In this document: piece after piece, positions 21,284-31,804 of the stretch | Layout of the letters: each line of letters begins with the position of its first letter | Position numbering within the stretch: the first letter of the stretch is position 1 | From: Narthecium ossifragum | Lineage: Eukaryota; Streptophyta; Magnoliopsida; Dioscoreales; Nartheciaceae | DNA length: 64,000 nt | Assembly: GCA_963920575.1 (NCBI GenBank) | Contig: OY986970.1 | Coordinates: 26,369,869 to 26,433,868 of the forward strand | Reading direction: 5' to 3' | Notes under the pieces: model-generated | Seen by the model: only the letters and a program-made list of their open reading frames with translations | Told to the model about the DNA's origin: nothing | Databases searched by the model: none | Position numbers and translations under genes: made by a program

Positions 21284-21425
21284 TAGAAAAATGTAATGAC
21301 TATTAATTGGTGTGGGCCTCAAGCTCCACTAAAGTTAGCCTTGGTGTACGAGACCAATCCCAACTCTTGTCAGGCTGATCCAATTAGCTGGAAAAAAAGA
21401 AACAAGAGTTATTTTAAGGAATTCC
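21143..21425. repeat. Near-perfect inner palindrome, arms about 135 bp
   Basis: Sequence from aattccttaaaataactctt through ccattacattacttg is followed, after a very short spacer near 21283, by its inverse complement. The arms differ at few positions. Single-stranded DNA or RNA from it would fold into a long hairpin. It marks the junction between the internal TIR copy and the right TIR. Confidence 0.8.
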
Positions 21426-22495
21426 TTACTTATGTGAGGAATTCCTTAGTTATGTAAGGAATTCCTCACATAACTAAGGAATTCCTTGGTCTTACTTAGC
21501 CATTTCCTTAGATATTCTATGGAATCCATCCATTCACTCCATTCACTATTCCCTCCTCTCTCCCTCCCTCTCTCTCCAGCCGATCTCTCTCACCTCTCTC
21601 ATTTACCACTCTCTCCAGTTGATCTCTCTCTCCTCTCTCCTTTCCCAGTCTCTCTCTCTCCCTCCCTCTCTCTCAAGCCGATCTCTCTCCACCCATCTTT
21701 CTCTCTCCTCTGGCCTCTCTCTCCACCGATCTTTCTCTCTCCTCCGCACACTCACACTCTGCATCCATCTTTCTCTCTCCTCCCGCCTCTCTCTCTCTCT
21801 TCCCATCTTTCTCTCTCCTCACACACACTTTCTCTCTCCTCCGCCTCTCTCTCTCCTCCACACACTCTCTCTCATCCACACACACTCTCTCCACCCATCT
21901 TTCTCTCTCCTCCATTTTTTCTCTCCTCCGGTCTCTCTCTCTCCACCGATCTTTCTCTCTCCTCCACACACACTCTCTCCACCCATCTTTCTCTCTCGTC
22001 ATCACATAACTAAGGAATTCCTTACTTAGGCTATGAATTCCTCATATAAGTAAAAGTAATAAGAGGGGCAGGTGGAGAGAGGGAACCTCGAGACTATTTT
22101 TTGTTCTACAGGTGAACAACATCTCCTAAATAATAACTAATAACTAAATATTCCTAACTAATAACCAAGGATTCCTTGAAATTGACAAGAATTTCTCACA
22201 TATGTAAGAATAAAATTGACAGATGGCATTAAGAAATTCCTTACATAAGTAAGGAATTTTCTCCTTTCTCTCTCTCATACTTGTGTCAGGTGGCATTAAA
22301 TGATGAGAGAGAGTTGACAAGGGGTAATTTGGTCCCGAATTTATGGATTTGGCCTGTTTTGAAAAGAAACACAATGACGTGGTCAGGGGTATTTTGGTCT
22401 CAACTTTGTGGATTCGGCCTGCTATGTAAAGAAACACGAAAGTGTCCTTCGATTGACAAATCGAAAGATAAGTGGATTTGAAAAGAAAATTTCTC
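21290..22495 (-). repeat. Right terminal inverted repeat of the MULE
   Basis: This is the inverse of the left arm, with pyrimidine minisatellite at about 21550-22000 and matching unique sequence at 22080-22495. Confidence 0.85.
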
Positions 22496-22574
22496 TTTAT
22501 CCCCCTCCCTTTTGGTTCTAGTGTAGCATAGGAATTTATATCTAACTAATTATATCGATGGATATCGACTACTT

Positions 22575-22805
22575 GGCTCTGTTTGGTATATGGATAAAAG
22601 TTATTATAGGATAAAAGTTATTTTGAGATAAAAGTTATTTTGAGTTAAGTGATAATGATTACTTAGGATAAGAAAAAAATAAAAAAGAGTAATAGATGGA
22701 ATGGATATAACTTTTTATGGTCGGGGATAAAATGTAAAATAAAAAAAAATATTCCCCCTTAACTCGGATAAAAGCTATCTAATTATCACCGTATCAAACG
22801 GGGAA
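22575..22805. mobile_element. Probable GTTTGG-ended MITE
   Basis: The left end ctctgtttggtatatgg and the inverse of the right end, ccccgtttgatacgg, form imperfect inverted repeats. The interior repeats ggataaaagttatt. It is non-coding, and the exact ends and target duplication are unclear. Confidence 0.5.
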
Positions 22806-22867
22806 TTGGTGACTAAAAGATGACCAAATATCGGTAATTATGCACTTAGGTCACAGACTCGACTAGT

Positions 22868-23055
22868 TAACAAGTCTGACACGATTAAATAAACGACTAG
22901 TTAAGCATGACTTTTAATTGCCGAGGTCTATTGTGCTTTCGAGTGACGTCTTGTTGATGACACCATGCTGACGATTGCACCCCGTGACTTGTGAAGAAAA
23001 TAGGAGCCATATATGCTGTCCTTTATTTGGATTTTAATTTGACCAGCAGCAATGA
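22868..23055 (+). repeat. Left arm of an inverted duplication around NIMIN copy 3
   Basis: Blocks such as ttaagcatgactt, cgagtgacgtc, gacgattgcaccccgtgact and ggattttaatttgac recur in inverse orientation and the same order at 25915-26146. The arms have drifted by indels and substitutions, so the duplication is not recent. Confidence 0.75.
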
Positions 23056-24187
23056 CCGACTCGACTGACAATTGGTCAAGCTTCACGTTTTTAATGCTCC
23101 AACGACCAATTAATGCTTTAATAATAAATTGATGGTTGTTGCTACTTTGAACCTACCTAACGAGTGTATATTTTTGTTTTCTATTTGATAGTCTAAAAAC
23201 AAATTGTAGTTAATTTTTGGATTAATATCTCTTACCGATTATAAAGGTTTTTTTTTTAAATGAGGTGAGCCATAAGAATAGATAAGGAAAAACCCACTTA
23301 CATCAATCCCATATCGGGGGGTCGTGAGCACCCTCACGTGATCAGACAAAACAGAGTTAGACTCTCTAGACCGACGAGCAACTAGGTCAGTCTTCCTATT
23401 ACAGCATTTTGGAACATACAGTTTTTAAATAACACCATTTTTTTAATAACCGTTAATTAACTTATTGATGCTATAAATTCCCTCTTATCCTAATTAAATT
23501 AACTTGTTGATGACTATAAATTCCCTCTTTATCCTAATTAAATTAACTTGTTGATGACTATAAATTCCCTCTTCCCCCTCACGAATGCAATTACAAACCT
23601 TTTAAAATTCAAAATACAGTTGCAAGATCTCAAACCAAGGCCCACTGCATGTATGTATTTCCTGCAGCCACATATAACAGTCTGATGAATGGTTGTTATT
23701 GTTCTGCACCTCGAGTGATATCAGAAAAGATGTATAATATATGTGAAATATGATCGGAAGCAAATTAAGGTGCTTTTAAATTAACGAAGTTAGATGACAA
23801 GATCCACATCAAATTAACACCATATCTATAAATAATAAGTTTTTCGTAAGGTCCAATCTTGTAGGTAAGTGATCGTGTATATATACTAGTGGGCTCTCGT
23901 GCGAGATGACATGAGTAAAACCTCCACCTCTCCTCTTTTTTTATCCTAACCGTCTCATAACCACCCCCTATTACTCCTCTCTTTCTTAACCACCCAGTAA
24001 TTATTACTCCACTGCTTCCATTTACGTGGCTCCATCTTAATAGTTTGATATATTCAGTCATAATTTAAATCGGACATCCTCATCGTATGATAGAATATGT
24101 CCGATCATATATAATAAATATACCACATTATGCGTGAATGATCGGAGACAACAACTAATTTCATAGACTGAAACAAACCACTACGTA
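23056..24187. other. 3' flank of NIMIN copy 3, with repeat and LINE-like tail
   Basis: No gene was found. At 23450-23575 a 56-base unit containing ataaattccctctttatccta is repeated about three times. At about 23270-23400 the sequence gggggtcgtgagcaccctca may be a decayed LINE end. Confidence 0.4.
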
Positions 24188-24589
24188 CTACAATGAAAGA
24201 TTAAGATCCACGCCACTCCCGCAGCCTTTCTTCTCATCCCCGGCATTCAAAGAATCACTTGAAGATCCGGCCCCCTTCCTTCTTAGTTTGTTTACGTGTT
24301 CGAAATCTCCTGCGACGAACTGCGGTGTCCACTGGCCCGATCTCGGCCTCTTCCGGGAGTCTCCTCCTCTTCTCCAGAGATGTCTCATGGCTCCCATGTT
24401 CTCGATCAACAAATAGAACTCCTCCATTTGCTGATCTTCGTCGTCATCTTGGGGATCAGATGACAAAGCCGGCGGAGGAACACCATGCGATGTCAGTGCC
24501 GCCGCCGCCGCCTCCGGCGGCTGCGGTGGATGCTCCGGTTGGGAGACAGCACAGACTGGTTTGTCCTCTTTTGCTGCGGTCTTTCCCAT
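24188..24589 (-). CDS. NIMIN-type regulator, copy 3
   Basis: This single-exon gene encodes 133 residues. After a Pro/Ala-rich N-terminus come the acidic helical block DDDEDQQMEEFYLLIENMGA (48-67), MRHLW, a basic SRKRPRS (78-84), WTPQFVAGDFEHVNKLRR (87-104) and the C-terminal VDLNLSL (127-133). The last fits both DLN and LxLxL EAR repression motifs. By family likeness it should be a nuclear partner of NPR1. A TATAAATA box lies about 46 bases upstream and two TGACG cores within 180 bases upstream. It is the closest relative of copy 2, and it lies inside an old inverted duplication. Confidence 0.72.
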   Translation of the reverse strand: MGKTAAKEDKPVCAVSQPEHPPQPPEAAAAALTSHGVPPPALSSDPQDDDEDQQMEEFYLLIENMGAMRHLWRRGGDSRKRPRSGQWTPQFVAGDFEHVNKLRRKGAGSSSDSLNAGDEKKGCGSGVDLNLSL

Positions 24590-24634
24590 CTCAACAGCTA
24601 GCTACCACTATCAACTTCCTGGAACTCTCCCCTC

Positions 24635-24642
24635 TATTTATA
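24635..24642 (-). promoter_or_regulatory. TATA box of NIMIN copy 3
   Basis: The minus strand reads TATAAATA, 46-53 bases before ATG 24589. Confidence 0.6.
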
Positions 24643-24688
24643 AGCACATCAGGACCTCATTCGTACGTAATTATATAACATACCCATG

Positions 24689-24766
24689 TGACGCGGTAGA
24701 GGGATATTTTAGCTTAACGTAAGCTCGAATGGGGTTTTGATGGAAGCAGTGGTGTCATTAGTGACG
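24689..24766 (+). promoter_or_regulatory. Two TGACG cores upstream of NIMIN copy 3
   Basis: TGACG occurs at 24689-24693 and 24762-24766, about 100 and 175 bases before the start codon. These are candidate TGA-factor sites. The spacing is too wide for a classical as-1 element, so support is modest. Confidence 0.35.
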
Positions 24767-24860
24767 TTTGATGATAGCTTTGTTGAGGAAATAAAATGGC
24801 TTTTAGTAGTTGTTGGGCTTGTATTTTATATTGACTCGTATATATAGGACCTGGTCATAT

Positions 24861-24937
24861 CTTTTTTTCTTTTTCTTTTTCTTTTTCTTTATCTTTTCCT
24901 TTATCTTTATCTTTTTCTTTATCTTTTTCTTTTTTTC
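24861..24937. repeat. Pyrimidine microsatellite (ttttct/tttatc)
   Basis: The stretch is almost only T and C with scattered A, built from ctttttctttttctttatct-type units. Confidence 0.85.
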
Positions 24938-24939
24938 TG

Positions 24940-25914
24940 GCCTTTGTGCTCGTTAATTATCAGATTCTTCGTTTAGTTGTGTCATTAAATTATTCTCCAC
25001 TCATAGCCATTTGGATTTCAGGATCGATGCCCGCAATGGATAGGAATTTAGGAATCTAGTCAATTTTAGGTTTAGAGAAAATTAATTGATAGTTATTCGA
25101 ATTGTTTTGTTGTAAAATTACAAATAGGATCACGGGTTGTTGTCTTTTTTCCTTCTTTTTTTTTAAACTCAAAAACCACCATAATTATGGCTATGTTGTG
25201 TAAATCCCTTCCCGGTCTTATTGGTACGTTTTTATATTTCGTCAGCTCATGCTTTTTCTTTGTAAAAAATAAAAAAACCCTAGCATTAAACTTTTGATTT
25301 TTTGCATATCCCCCACTACCTTAGGTACATTGTAGAAAATTCGTTGCCTTATTTGTATTTAAATTTTGTCCCCGTTTTATTCGTCTCATTACAAAAGGTA
25401 TCTAAGTTAATTTTTCATTCTACGAAAGTAAATAAATCGAGTCTAAATACAAAGAAAAGAGGGACCAAGATACAAATACTAACAAGGCCGGAGGATTTTC
25501 GTAACATAGCTTTCATAATAGTAGGGTATTTGCAAAAACAAATTTAATTTTCTTTGGAATATTTATATAAATATATTCCAATCAAAAGATCCTAATTACA
25601 CACGTGTCATTATATTTTTTATATTGATATTTTTTATACTGACATATACGTCACCAGATTCATGATATATTCTCATATATGCCACCGTGGTTAATTTCTG
25701 TTTAATTTTTATGGAGTATGCTGCTTTGATGGTGTTAATAGCAACGGCGTGGTGGGGGATTTACTGAAATACCCTGACCTTTCTCATATTCTACAATTTT
25801 GTCCGATCTATAATTTGATTTAGATTATCAAATAGGAAACAGAAATGACCACACATTAGGTAGGTTTAAATTCTTAAAGGTAAGGGGGGCCATGACCAAT
25901 TCCAAGTGGGGTCA
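24940..25914. other. AT-rich intergenic stretch
   Basis: No gene, recognisable element end or strong repeat was seen. The 81-codon frame near 25302 has no family resemblance and is taken as chance. Confidence 0.4.
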
Positions 25915-26146
25915 ACATTTGCTCGTCAAATTAAAATCCAAATTTTAGTCGCTGTCAGCAAACTATTATTAAAAAGACAGCATATATGGTTTCTAATAAG
26001 AATCAGCTAACAAGTCACGGGGTGCAATCGTCACTCGTACCCATGGTGCCATCAACCTGACGTCACTCGAGAGCACATAGAATAGACTTGATTAATTTAA
26101 AGTCATGCTTAATTGACTTATTGTTTATTAAACCGCATCAGACTTA
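25915..26146 (-). repeat. Right arm of the inverted duplication around NIMIN copy 3
   Basis: This is the inverse of 22868-23055 with extra insertions. It ends exactly where a Tourist MITE starts. Confidence 0.75.
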
Positions 26147-26297
26147 GGGCCCGTTTGGATCGAGGATAGGATAAGTTTGTACGTTGGATAAAGTAAAAGT
26201 TATGCAAGCATTAAAGATAGTTATGTAAGATTGTGGATAAAGTGTTTAGATGCATAAATGTGGTTTACGCATACTTATCCTCAATCCAAACGGACCC
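26147..26297. mobile_element. Tourist-like MITE, 151 bp, TSD TTA
   Basis: Left end gggcccgtttggat, right end inverse gggtccgtttggat, one mismatch. TTA flanks it at 26144-26146 and 26298-26300. There is no coding capacity. PIF/Harbinger transposases mobilise this class. Confidence 0.88.
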
Positions 26298-26300
26298 TTA

Positions 26301-28060
26301 TTATCGACCGTCAACAAATAAAAAAGATGCCCACCGACTCAGCCATTCACATCTCTGTTTAAGCTTGTTAGCACACAGATTGTGTGTGTTGCTCAAGTAG
26401 CGGTTAGTACCTGATGGGGGTAATGGGTAATCTGGGTCTAATCCCTAAGCTTTTAAATTTGTTTCAAATCTAAACCGAGGTAAAAGGATTAACAAATCAA
26501 AGAAAAAAAAGTTTCTTCATGTGCATAATAAATATACATATTATTACTAGTGGTAGTTTAGTAATGTCAATTATATATTCGTACTAGGTGGGTCCCGTGC
26601 CACCCTCACTGCCCCCACTTTCTCTTCCCCTGTCTATCGCTTAGCTACCACGTGTCCCTCACTCTCCTCTTCTTTCTCTATGACTCAACTGTCACATGAG
26701 AAAATAAATAAGTTAGATTGTGAATCATAAAACCTAATCTTATATAATAGATTAAACTAATTTCATAGGGTTTTTAAAAATGATCTTTTATTGGGTTTTG
26801 TGATATTGTCATAAATTTAGGAGGAATTATAATATTTAGTATGTTTCAGAAGGGTTTTATAGTAATAATCCATTTTAAATATGACTTGACTAACGCTGAT
26901 CAAATGCTCATATGCCCATTTCCTTCATATAAGCGTTTAATCATAATTGTACTTGATCTTTTTCCTTTTTTGAAAAGTTGAGCCCGGGGGACACGCAAAG
27001 CCACAATTATTCAAGAAAAAACTAAAACAAGCTACAATAATTGAACCTGATCAACTTTATAAGTTGTTGAGTATTGAGCTCTCTGCACTCAGAAAACCTA
27101 ATTAGATAGCTCATAATCCAAGTTCGCTCATCTTCCTGGTATAATGCATGAGCACCCGCATCAGTCATTTTAAATGCCTTCCTATCTTATTTTAGGATGA
27201 CAAATATAGGGTGGTTGTTGAAATCAGGGTTGCATCAGCTTCTCTACAACCACCGTATAATAAAGGAGATGAACAATGCTCCCTCAATGTGAGTAGCACT
27301 GTAGCACTCCCTATATATTAATTTATATTTAAAAATGCTAACTTATATTTTAAGTATTTAATTAATATAAGTATTGGTATAAAATTATATACTATTATTT
27401 CTATATATTATTTTAATTAATAAACAATGGCTTCATAATTTAATTATGTAATATAATATCAAACCTATAATTATATGAATGTCAAATAATAAATGAAGAA
27501 TAGAATATGAAAAGAAAGATGTGGGAATGAGTATTTTAATAATGTAAAGAATGGTTTAGAAAAAACTGATGTGAGGTGTTGTAAATAGAAAAAACTGTAA
27601 AAAAAAAAATATATATATATTAAAGTATTTTTAGAAAAGATAGATAGGAAAGCTGATGCGAATTGCCTAGGTTACATTGGTCCCCCATCCCATGTGATGA
27701 GTGATGGGAATCATAGGTCCCCAATCATCCCATGTGATAAAGTGACGAGAATCATGGAATGCACGCGAGTCCCCTTAATGTTGTCTTCTCAATTAATAGA
27801 ATCATATGGCATACCCATGTCCTAGGGCATTGACCCTGTCCTCCGTGTGAATCCACATGATGGCCAACAAAAGAAATTATAATATGTATTCTTGATTTGA
27901 AATTATAACATGTACATCATTGGGTTATAGAAATAACCATGCTTTATTTTTTTTTTTTACTTAGTTGAGTCAAGATTGAGTTACAAAACTTCTCGACCCA
28001 AAACACGGTATGACGGCCCACCATTCCTACCATGTTTTTTCTTTTCTTTTTATGAGATCA
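26301..28060. other. Intergenic with a MITE and LINE debris
   Basis: No gene was found. About 27148-27666 is bounded by gagcacccgcatcagt and an inverse-related aattcgcatcagctttcc, with AT-rich filling, and is probably a 0.5-kb MITE. Around 26960-27160 the sequence agttgagcccgggggacacg resembles a LINE 3' region. Confidence 0.4.
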
Positions 28061-28062
28061 GC

Positions 28063-28340
28063 TCATGGATATGAAGCCAGATAGGTTACAACACAGGTCC
28101 TAGATAAGACTGTCAAGCACTGCTGACCCCAACTCGCTGGATCAAAAGAACACTCTCCCCCACCGACGACAAGCCTCAGTGACGGCATCCACCATCGCAT
28201 TATAATCCCGTGGGACATATAAGAAAAGCACCGACACAGAGTGCAAAGCGATCTATAAGGTGAAAGGATTTTGCGTAGCTTTTCGTAACCTTCAGCCATC
28301 CGGCGCAGCTCATAAAAAAAATATATAAACGAGGAAGACT
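28063..28340 (-). pseudogene. LINE RNase H-like remnant
   Basis: One minus-strand frame reads LYVPRDYNAMVDAVTEACRR, matching the end of the LINE RNase H-like domain (VPR-x-x-N-x-x-x-DA). A different frame of the same stretch is open for 103 codons but unlike any family. The fragment is short and degraded. Confidence 0.45.
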
Positions 28341-28414
28341 TCGTCAGGTCTTCAGTCTTCGTGGAGTACGTCAATTAATACTAATTAAAATTATAGCACA
28401 AGAACCATGCCGTA

Positions 28415-28434
28415 CGTCACCTTCACCTACGTCA
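28415..28434 (-). promoter_or_regulatory. Paired TGACG motifs upstream of NIMIN copy 4
   Basis: Two cgtca cores (TGACG on the minus strand) at 28415-28419 and 28430-28434, ten bases apart, lie about 150-168 bases before the start. The arrangement parallels that of the paralogue at 2468-2881, allowing for its opposite orientation. Confidence 0.5.
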
Positions 28435-28582
28435 TGACTAATATTAGCTCCCATTTGTAATTTCTCAACAACTCCATCATTGTCACTCTATTAATTAATT
28501 AGTACCACAATCTTAAGCTTAAAAGGGCCACATTTTAGCTTACAGGAGAGGAGATATATCATCATCATCACCACCGTCGAAG

Positions 28583-29002
28583 ATGGAGACGGCCGGAAAG
28601 AGGAAAAGGGCGGCCATCGTATCCGACGACGGCGAGAGGAAGAAGACGAGAGGGTTGACAGAGGTGGCAGCTGAACGGGCGGTGTCGGACAGCGAGGTGG
28701 ACGAGTTCTACGCTATACTACACCGGATGCGCGACGCCGCCAGAAGCATCGGCGCATTTAATAGAGGCGGCGACAAAGGAAGAGGAGGAGGTGATCGTGG
28801 GGTTAGGATCAACTGGCGACCAGCGTTCGTATGGGATGACTTTAAGCATGGAAGTGATGATGGATCTGGTAGTGCTGAGAGGGTGGAGGCGGCGGCGAAC
28901 GGCGAGCCGCCGGCGACTGGCGGAGGTGAGGAGACGGTGGCGGAGAACGGGGCCCATGACCGTGGGTGCTTGTTGGATCTGAACGCCGATCCCCAGCCGT
29001 AG
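28583..29002 (+). CDS. NIMIN-type NPR1-interacting regulator, copy 4
   Basis: This single-exon gene encodes 139 residues. It shares with copy 1 the start GKRKRAA, the block ERAVSDSEVDEFYAILHRMR (31-50) followed by DAARSIGA, WRPAFVWDDFKHGSDD (78-93) and the ending GAHDRGCLLDLNADPQP, with a DLNxxP EAR motif. The two differ mainly in the Gly-rich linker and the variable stretch at 95-120. The inferred role is as a nuclear modulator of NPR1-dependent salicylic-acid responses. Similarity to copy 1 continues into both flanks, for example ctaatttctttt and aatgatcactaatc after the stop, so a whole transcription unit was duplicated and inverted. Confidence 0.77.
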   Translation: METAGKRKRAAIVSDDGERKKTRGLTEVAAERAVSDSEVDEFYAILHRMRDAARSIGAFNRGGDKGRGGGDRGVRINWRPAFVWDDFKHGSDDGSGSAERVEAAANGEPPATGGGEETVAENGAHDRGCLLDLNADPQP

Positions 29003-29235
29003 AGTGAAGCATGCAGTTGGCTGTTCCTGCTTTTTTCTAATTTCTTTTTTTTTTTTGTAAATTTCTAAATGATCACTAATCGATGATGTTTGCTGGTTTT
29101 TTTAAAAAAAAAAAAAATCATAACTGTGCCAAAAATTTACATATTTTTGCAATTTGGAAGGAAAATTGAAGGAAGGAGATCTCTTCGATCGAAGGCTCAT
29201 AATTTACGGACTATTATTTTCCTGCGTAATGATTT

Positions 29236-29295
29236 GTGCACACTGCAAGCTGGCGTGTGTAATGCACACGCCTAGCTGGCAGATGTGCTTAATGG
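29236..29295. repeat. TGTGTAATGCACA-type palindrome, left
   Basis: The core ggcgtgtgtaatgcacacgc is nearly self-complementary and is flanked by agctgg/ctagctgg. Related cores lie at about 35838, 42719 and 43014. Confidence 0.6.
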
Positions 29296-29439
29296 GTCAA
29301 GACACATTTGGTATCCACCCGTTAACATGAAAGATTTGATAAGCTATTTCGAAGCTTCCTTCGCAAGCTTCTTTCAAAGCTTCATTCACAAGCTTCTTTC
29401 AAAGCTTCATTCGCAAACTTCCAAATCCTTTTCGCACCA

Positions 29440-31670
29440 GTAGCTGTCGCCGGCCCATTGTTCACCGCCCACCCTACCTTGGCGCCGCCAAAACCAAAAC
29501 CCAAACAAACCCTAACCCAAACCTCGTCGCCCTCTCCAGAACGAAACCCTAGCTCGACCCCGTCAACCGGAGCTCGCTCCCTCCGCGCTTCGCTTGCTCT
29601 TCTGCTCAACATCTGAAGCCGGTCGCCCCCTCATCCTTCGCGCTTCGCTTGCTCTTCTGCTCAGCATATGAAGCTAGTCGCCCCCTCACCCTCTCCTCGG
29701 CACCAAAGGTTTGTTTGATCCATCTTCCATGATTTGTGATTGGTAGGGATGTTTGAGTGCTTTCTTGGTTGTCACACTTACTTGCAGAAAGAATCACATT
29801 CCCAGTGAATAACCCTAAGGTCAACAGTTTCTTGCTTCAACTCTTTCTCATTTCCTGAGATTGTTTGTTGTTGCCAATGCATTATGATGATTTTAAGTAG
29901 CAGTTTGTAAAGACGAAGAGGCTTAGAGTACGGGTGAGACCATAAGATGCTAAATTATTTCTTAACACATTTTGAGCCCTTCTTTTTTTATTTTACCAGT
30001 TCATAGATTGGCTTTAAAAAAAAAAGGAATTGGAAATGAGGTTGTTGGAGAGTCGGCAACAGCTGAAATCTGAAATGGTTTCTTGAGCTTTATTTTTGGT
30101 TTGTGAGTAGTCGCAATATTCTAAATTTACTTGTCAATCGTTTTTATTTTGTCATACTATTTATGCTATGCTAAAGAAATTGTGTCACTGTTTCATGTGT
30201 TATGCTAATTAATAAATGGTTTTATCAAAAAAAGCTATAGGTTGTTTTTATTTCAATCTATCACTTGATTTAAAGAATTTTCCTCGTCAAATGTCCTTTC
30301 CATTCATTCAAATATCTTTTGATGACTTTGGAAAGAAAACTTTTGCTAGCGGTGGGGCTCTTGAGCTGATAAATAAGGTAACTCGATTCCCTTTATCCAA
30401 GTTGCTAGAATATTTATTTAGTTCATCATTTGGGTGTTTTGTGAAGCATGTGTGTTAACTGCTTAATTAAGACTGTATGTACTCTCTTATTGGTTAACAA
30501 CCTCCTATGTGAAGTGGTATTGACTTGTAATCCTCTTTTAGGATTATGTAGTTGTAAGGGCAGTCTTCATCCTACTTTGTGTTGTTGGGTTGCAATTTAA
30601 TGTGAGTCACATTTGAATTTTTTTCTCATGCCATATTACCATATGAACTCACAAGGTGTTTTCACTAACCATCATAACCAGGCAATTCATGTCACAATAT
30701 TGGTCTTTCCGGTGTGAGGAAATGCTACATTAACAGTTAAGATAGCTGAGTCATCCCCCAGCCTTCGGCTTAACTACTCACTTAAAAAGAAAACAAAAAA
30801 TAGCTGCCCGAGTCATCCTGGTTTGCGATTGGTCTACCAAAAAGATTTTGAGGTGATGGTATAATTGGTCTACTTTAATTTTAAGATTTGAGGTGATACT
30901 TTTGCATGAACAGGATATGGTTATCTGTTGTACATCTGGCTTGTTCTTTGTATTGAATAGCAGTGCGATATAGTCTTACGTCATCTTGTTTCATGTTTAT
31001 GCTTCAATTTTATTTGCGTCCTATTGCTCAGTTGGGTATGGACAAATCATCTATTTCGAGCCCATTAAATGTTGGTACCTTGTCATGCATTGAAATATTT
31101 TAATTCATGAGTATTAGTAGCTATTTTGAATAATGGTGCTTTATTTTAGGATATTCTATAACTTAAGAAGGTAGCTACTTCGAGGGCTTCATATCTGTCT
31201 TAAATCTAAGCAGCGGTTCAGAATGTGGTTCATTTGTATTGTGAGTCTAGTCTTTTGTTTAACTTCAATATGTGTCACAGCACACGAACTTATATCGTGG
31301 GTCAAAAAGAAATTAAAAACTTCACTGTTGACTTGTTGCTTTTATTTGATATCTGCAGGTGGTAAGGCATGAAAGGTTTGTTTCTTTCGGTGATAAGCTG
31401 ATTGCTGACCTTGGAGCTAGTCAAATAATAGAAGGTTATTGCTCACAAGATCCTACATCTGAAGCAGCTTCTGGAGCATCAAGTCCATCTTTTTCTTACT
31501 CTCGAGCATGGCTTGCTGCTGAAGTACTTTGCACATGGAAGTGGCAAGGTGGCTCTGCTTTAGTTTCTGCCTTACCCTCCTTGAGCAGATTCACTCAAAA
31601 TGTAACATATTCTTCGGAGGAAAGCGTCATGTTTTTCATATTGAACATGTTACTTGATGTTGTGCCTTAG
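29440..31670 (+). pseudogene. Truncated unidentified plant gene, at least two exons
   Basis: Exons 30241-30377 and 31359-31670 are bounded by AG and GT signals and join in phase. Together they encode about 148 residues ending LDVVP. Recognisable stretches are FGKKTFASGGALELINK and SYSRAWLAAEVLCTWKWQGG, which look like real helical protein, but I cannot assign the family. The GC-rich sequence at about 29460-29700 looks like a 5' leader and contains a tandem duplication of about 57 bases (gcttcgcttgctcttctgct). No clear start codon links leader and exons. The unit is probably a captured or truncated gene. Confidence 0.4.
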
Positions 31671-31804
31671 ATGTGTTGTATTCTTGTTAACAGCTTGATC
31701 ATGTTGCTAAAGTGATTCTTTTAGATGTGCTGAGATGTGTTAACAGCTTGATTTTGTTGTTAAATCTATCAATTATATCAACAATTCATCAGTCATGTTC
31801 TACC

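Larger units (their letters stand above)
16139..22495. mobile_element. Mutator-like element (MULE) with 1.2-kb TIRs and captured gene sequence
   Basis: The left end gagaaattttc and the inverted right end gagaaatttt are flanked by the same 9-bp sequence, tttatcccc, at 16130-16138 and 22496-22504. This is the target duplication size of Mutator-like elements. The terminal inverted repeats run about 16139-17398 and 21290-22495. No transposase was found inside. The centre (about 17510-20510) is GC-rich and holds a dehydrogenase fragment, an acidic low-complexity frame and several GC-rich tandem repeats. This fits a non-autonomous Pack-MULE. It sits between NIMIN copies 2 and 3. Confidence 0.88.
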
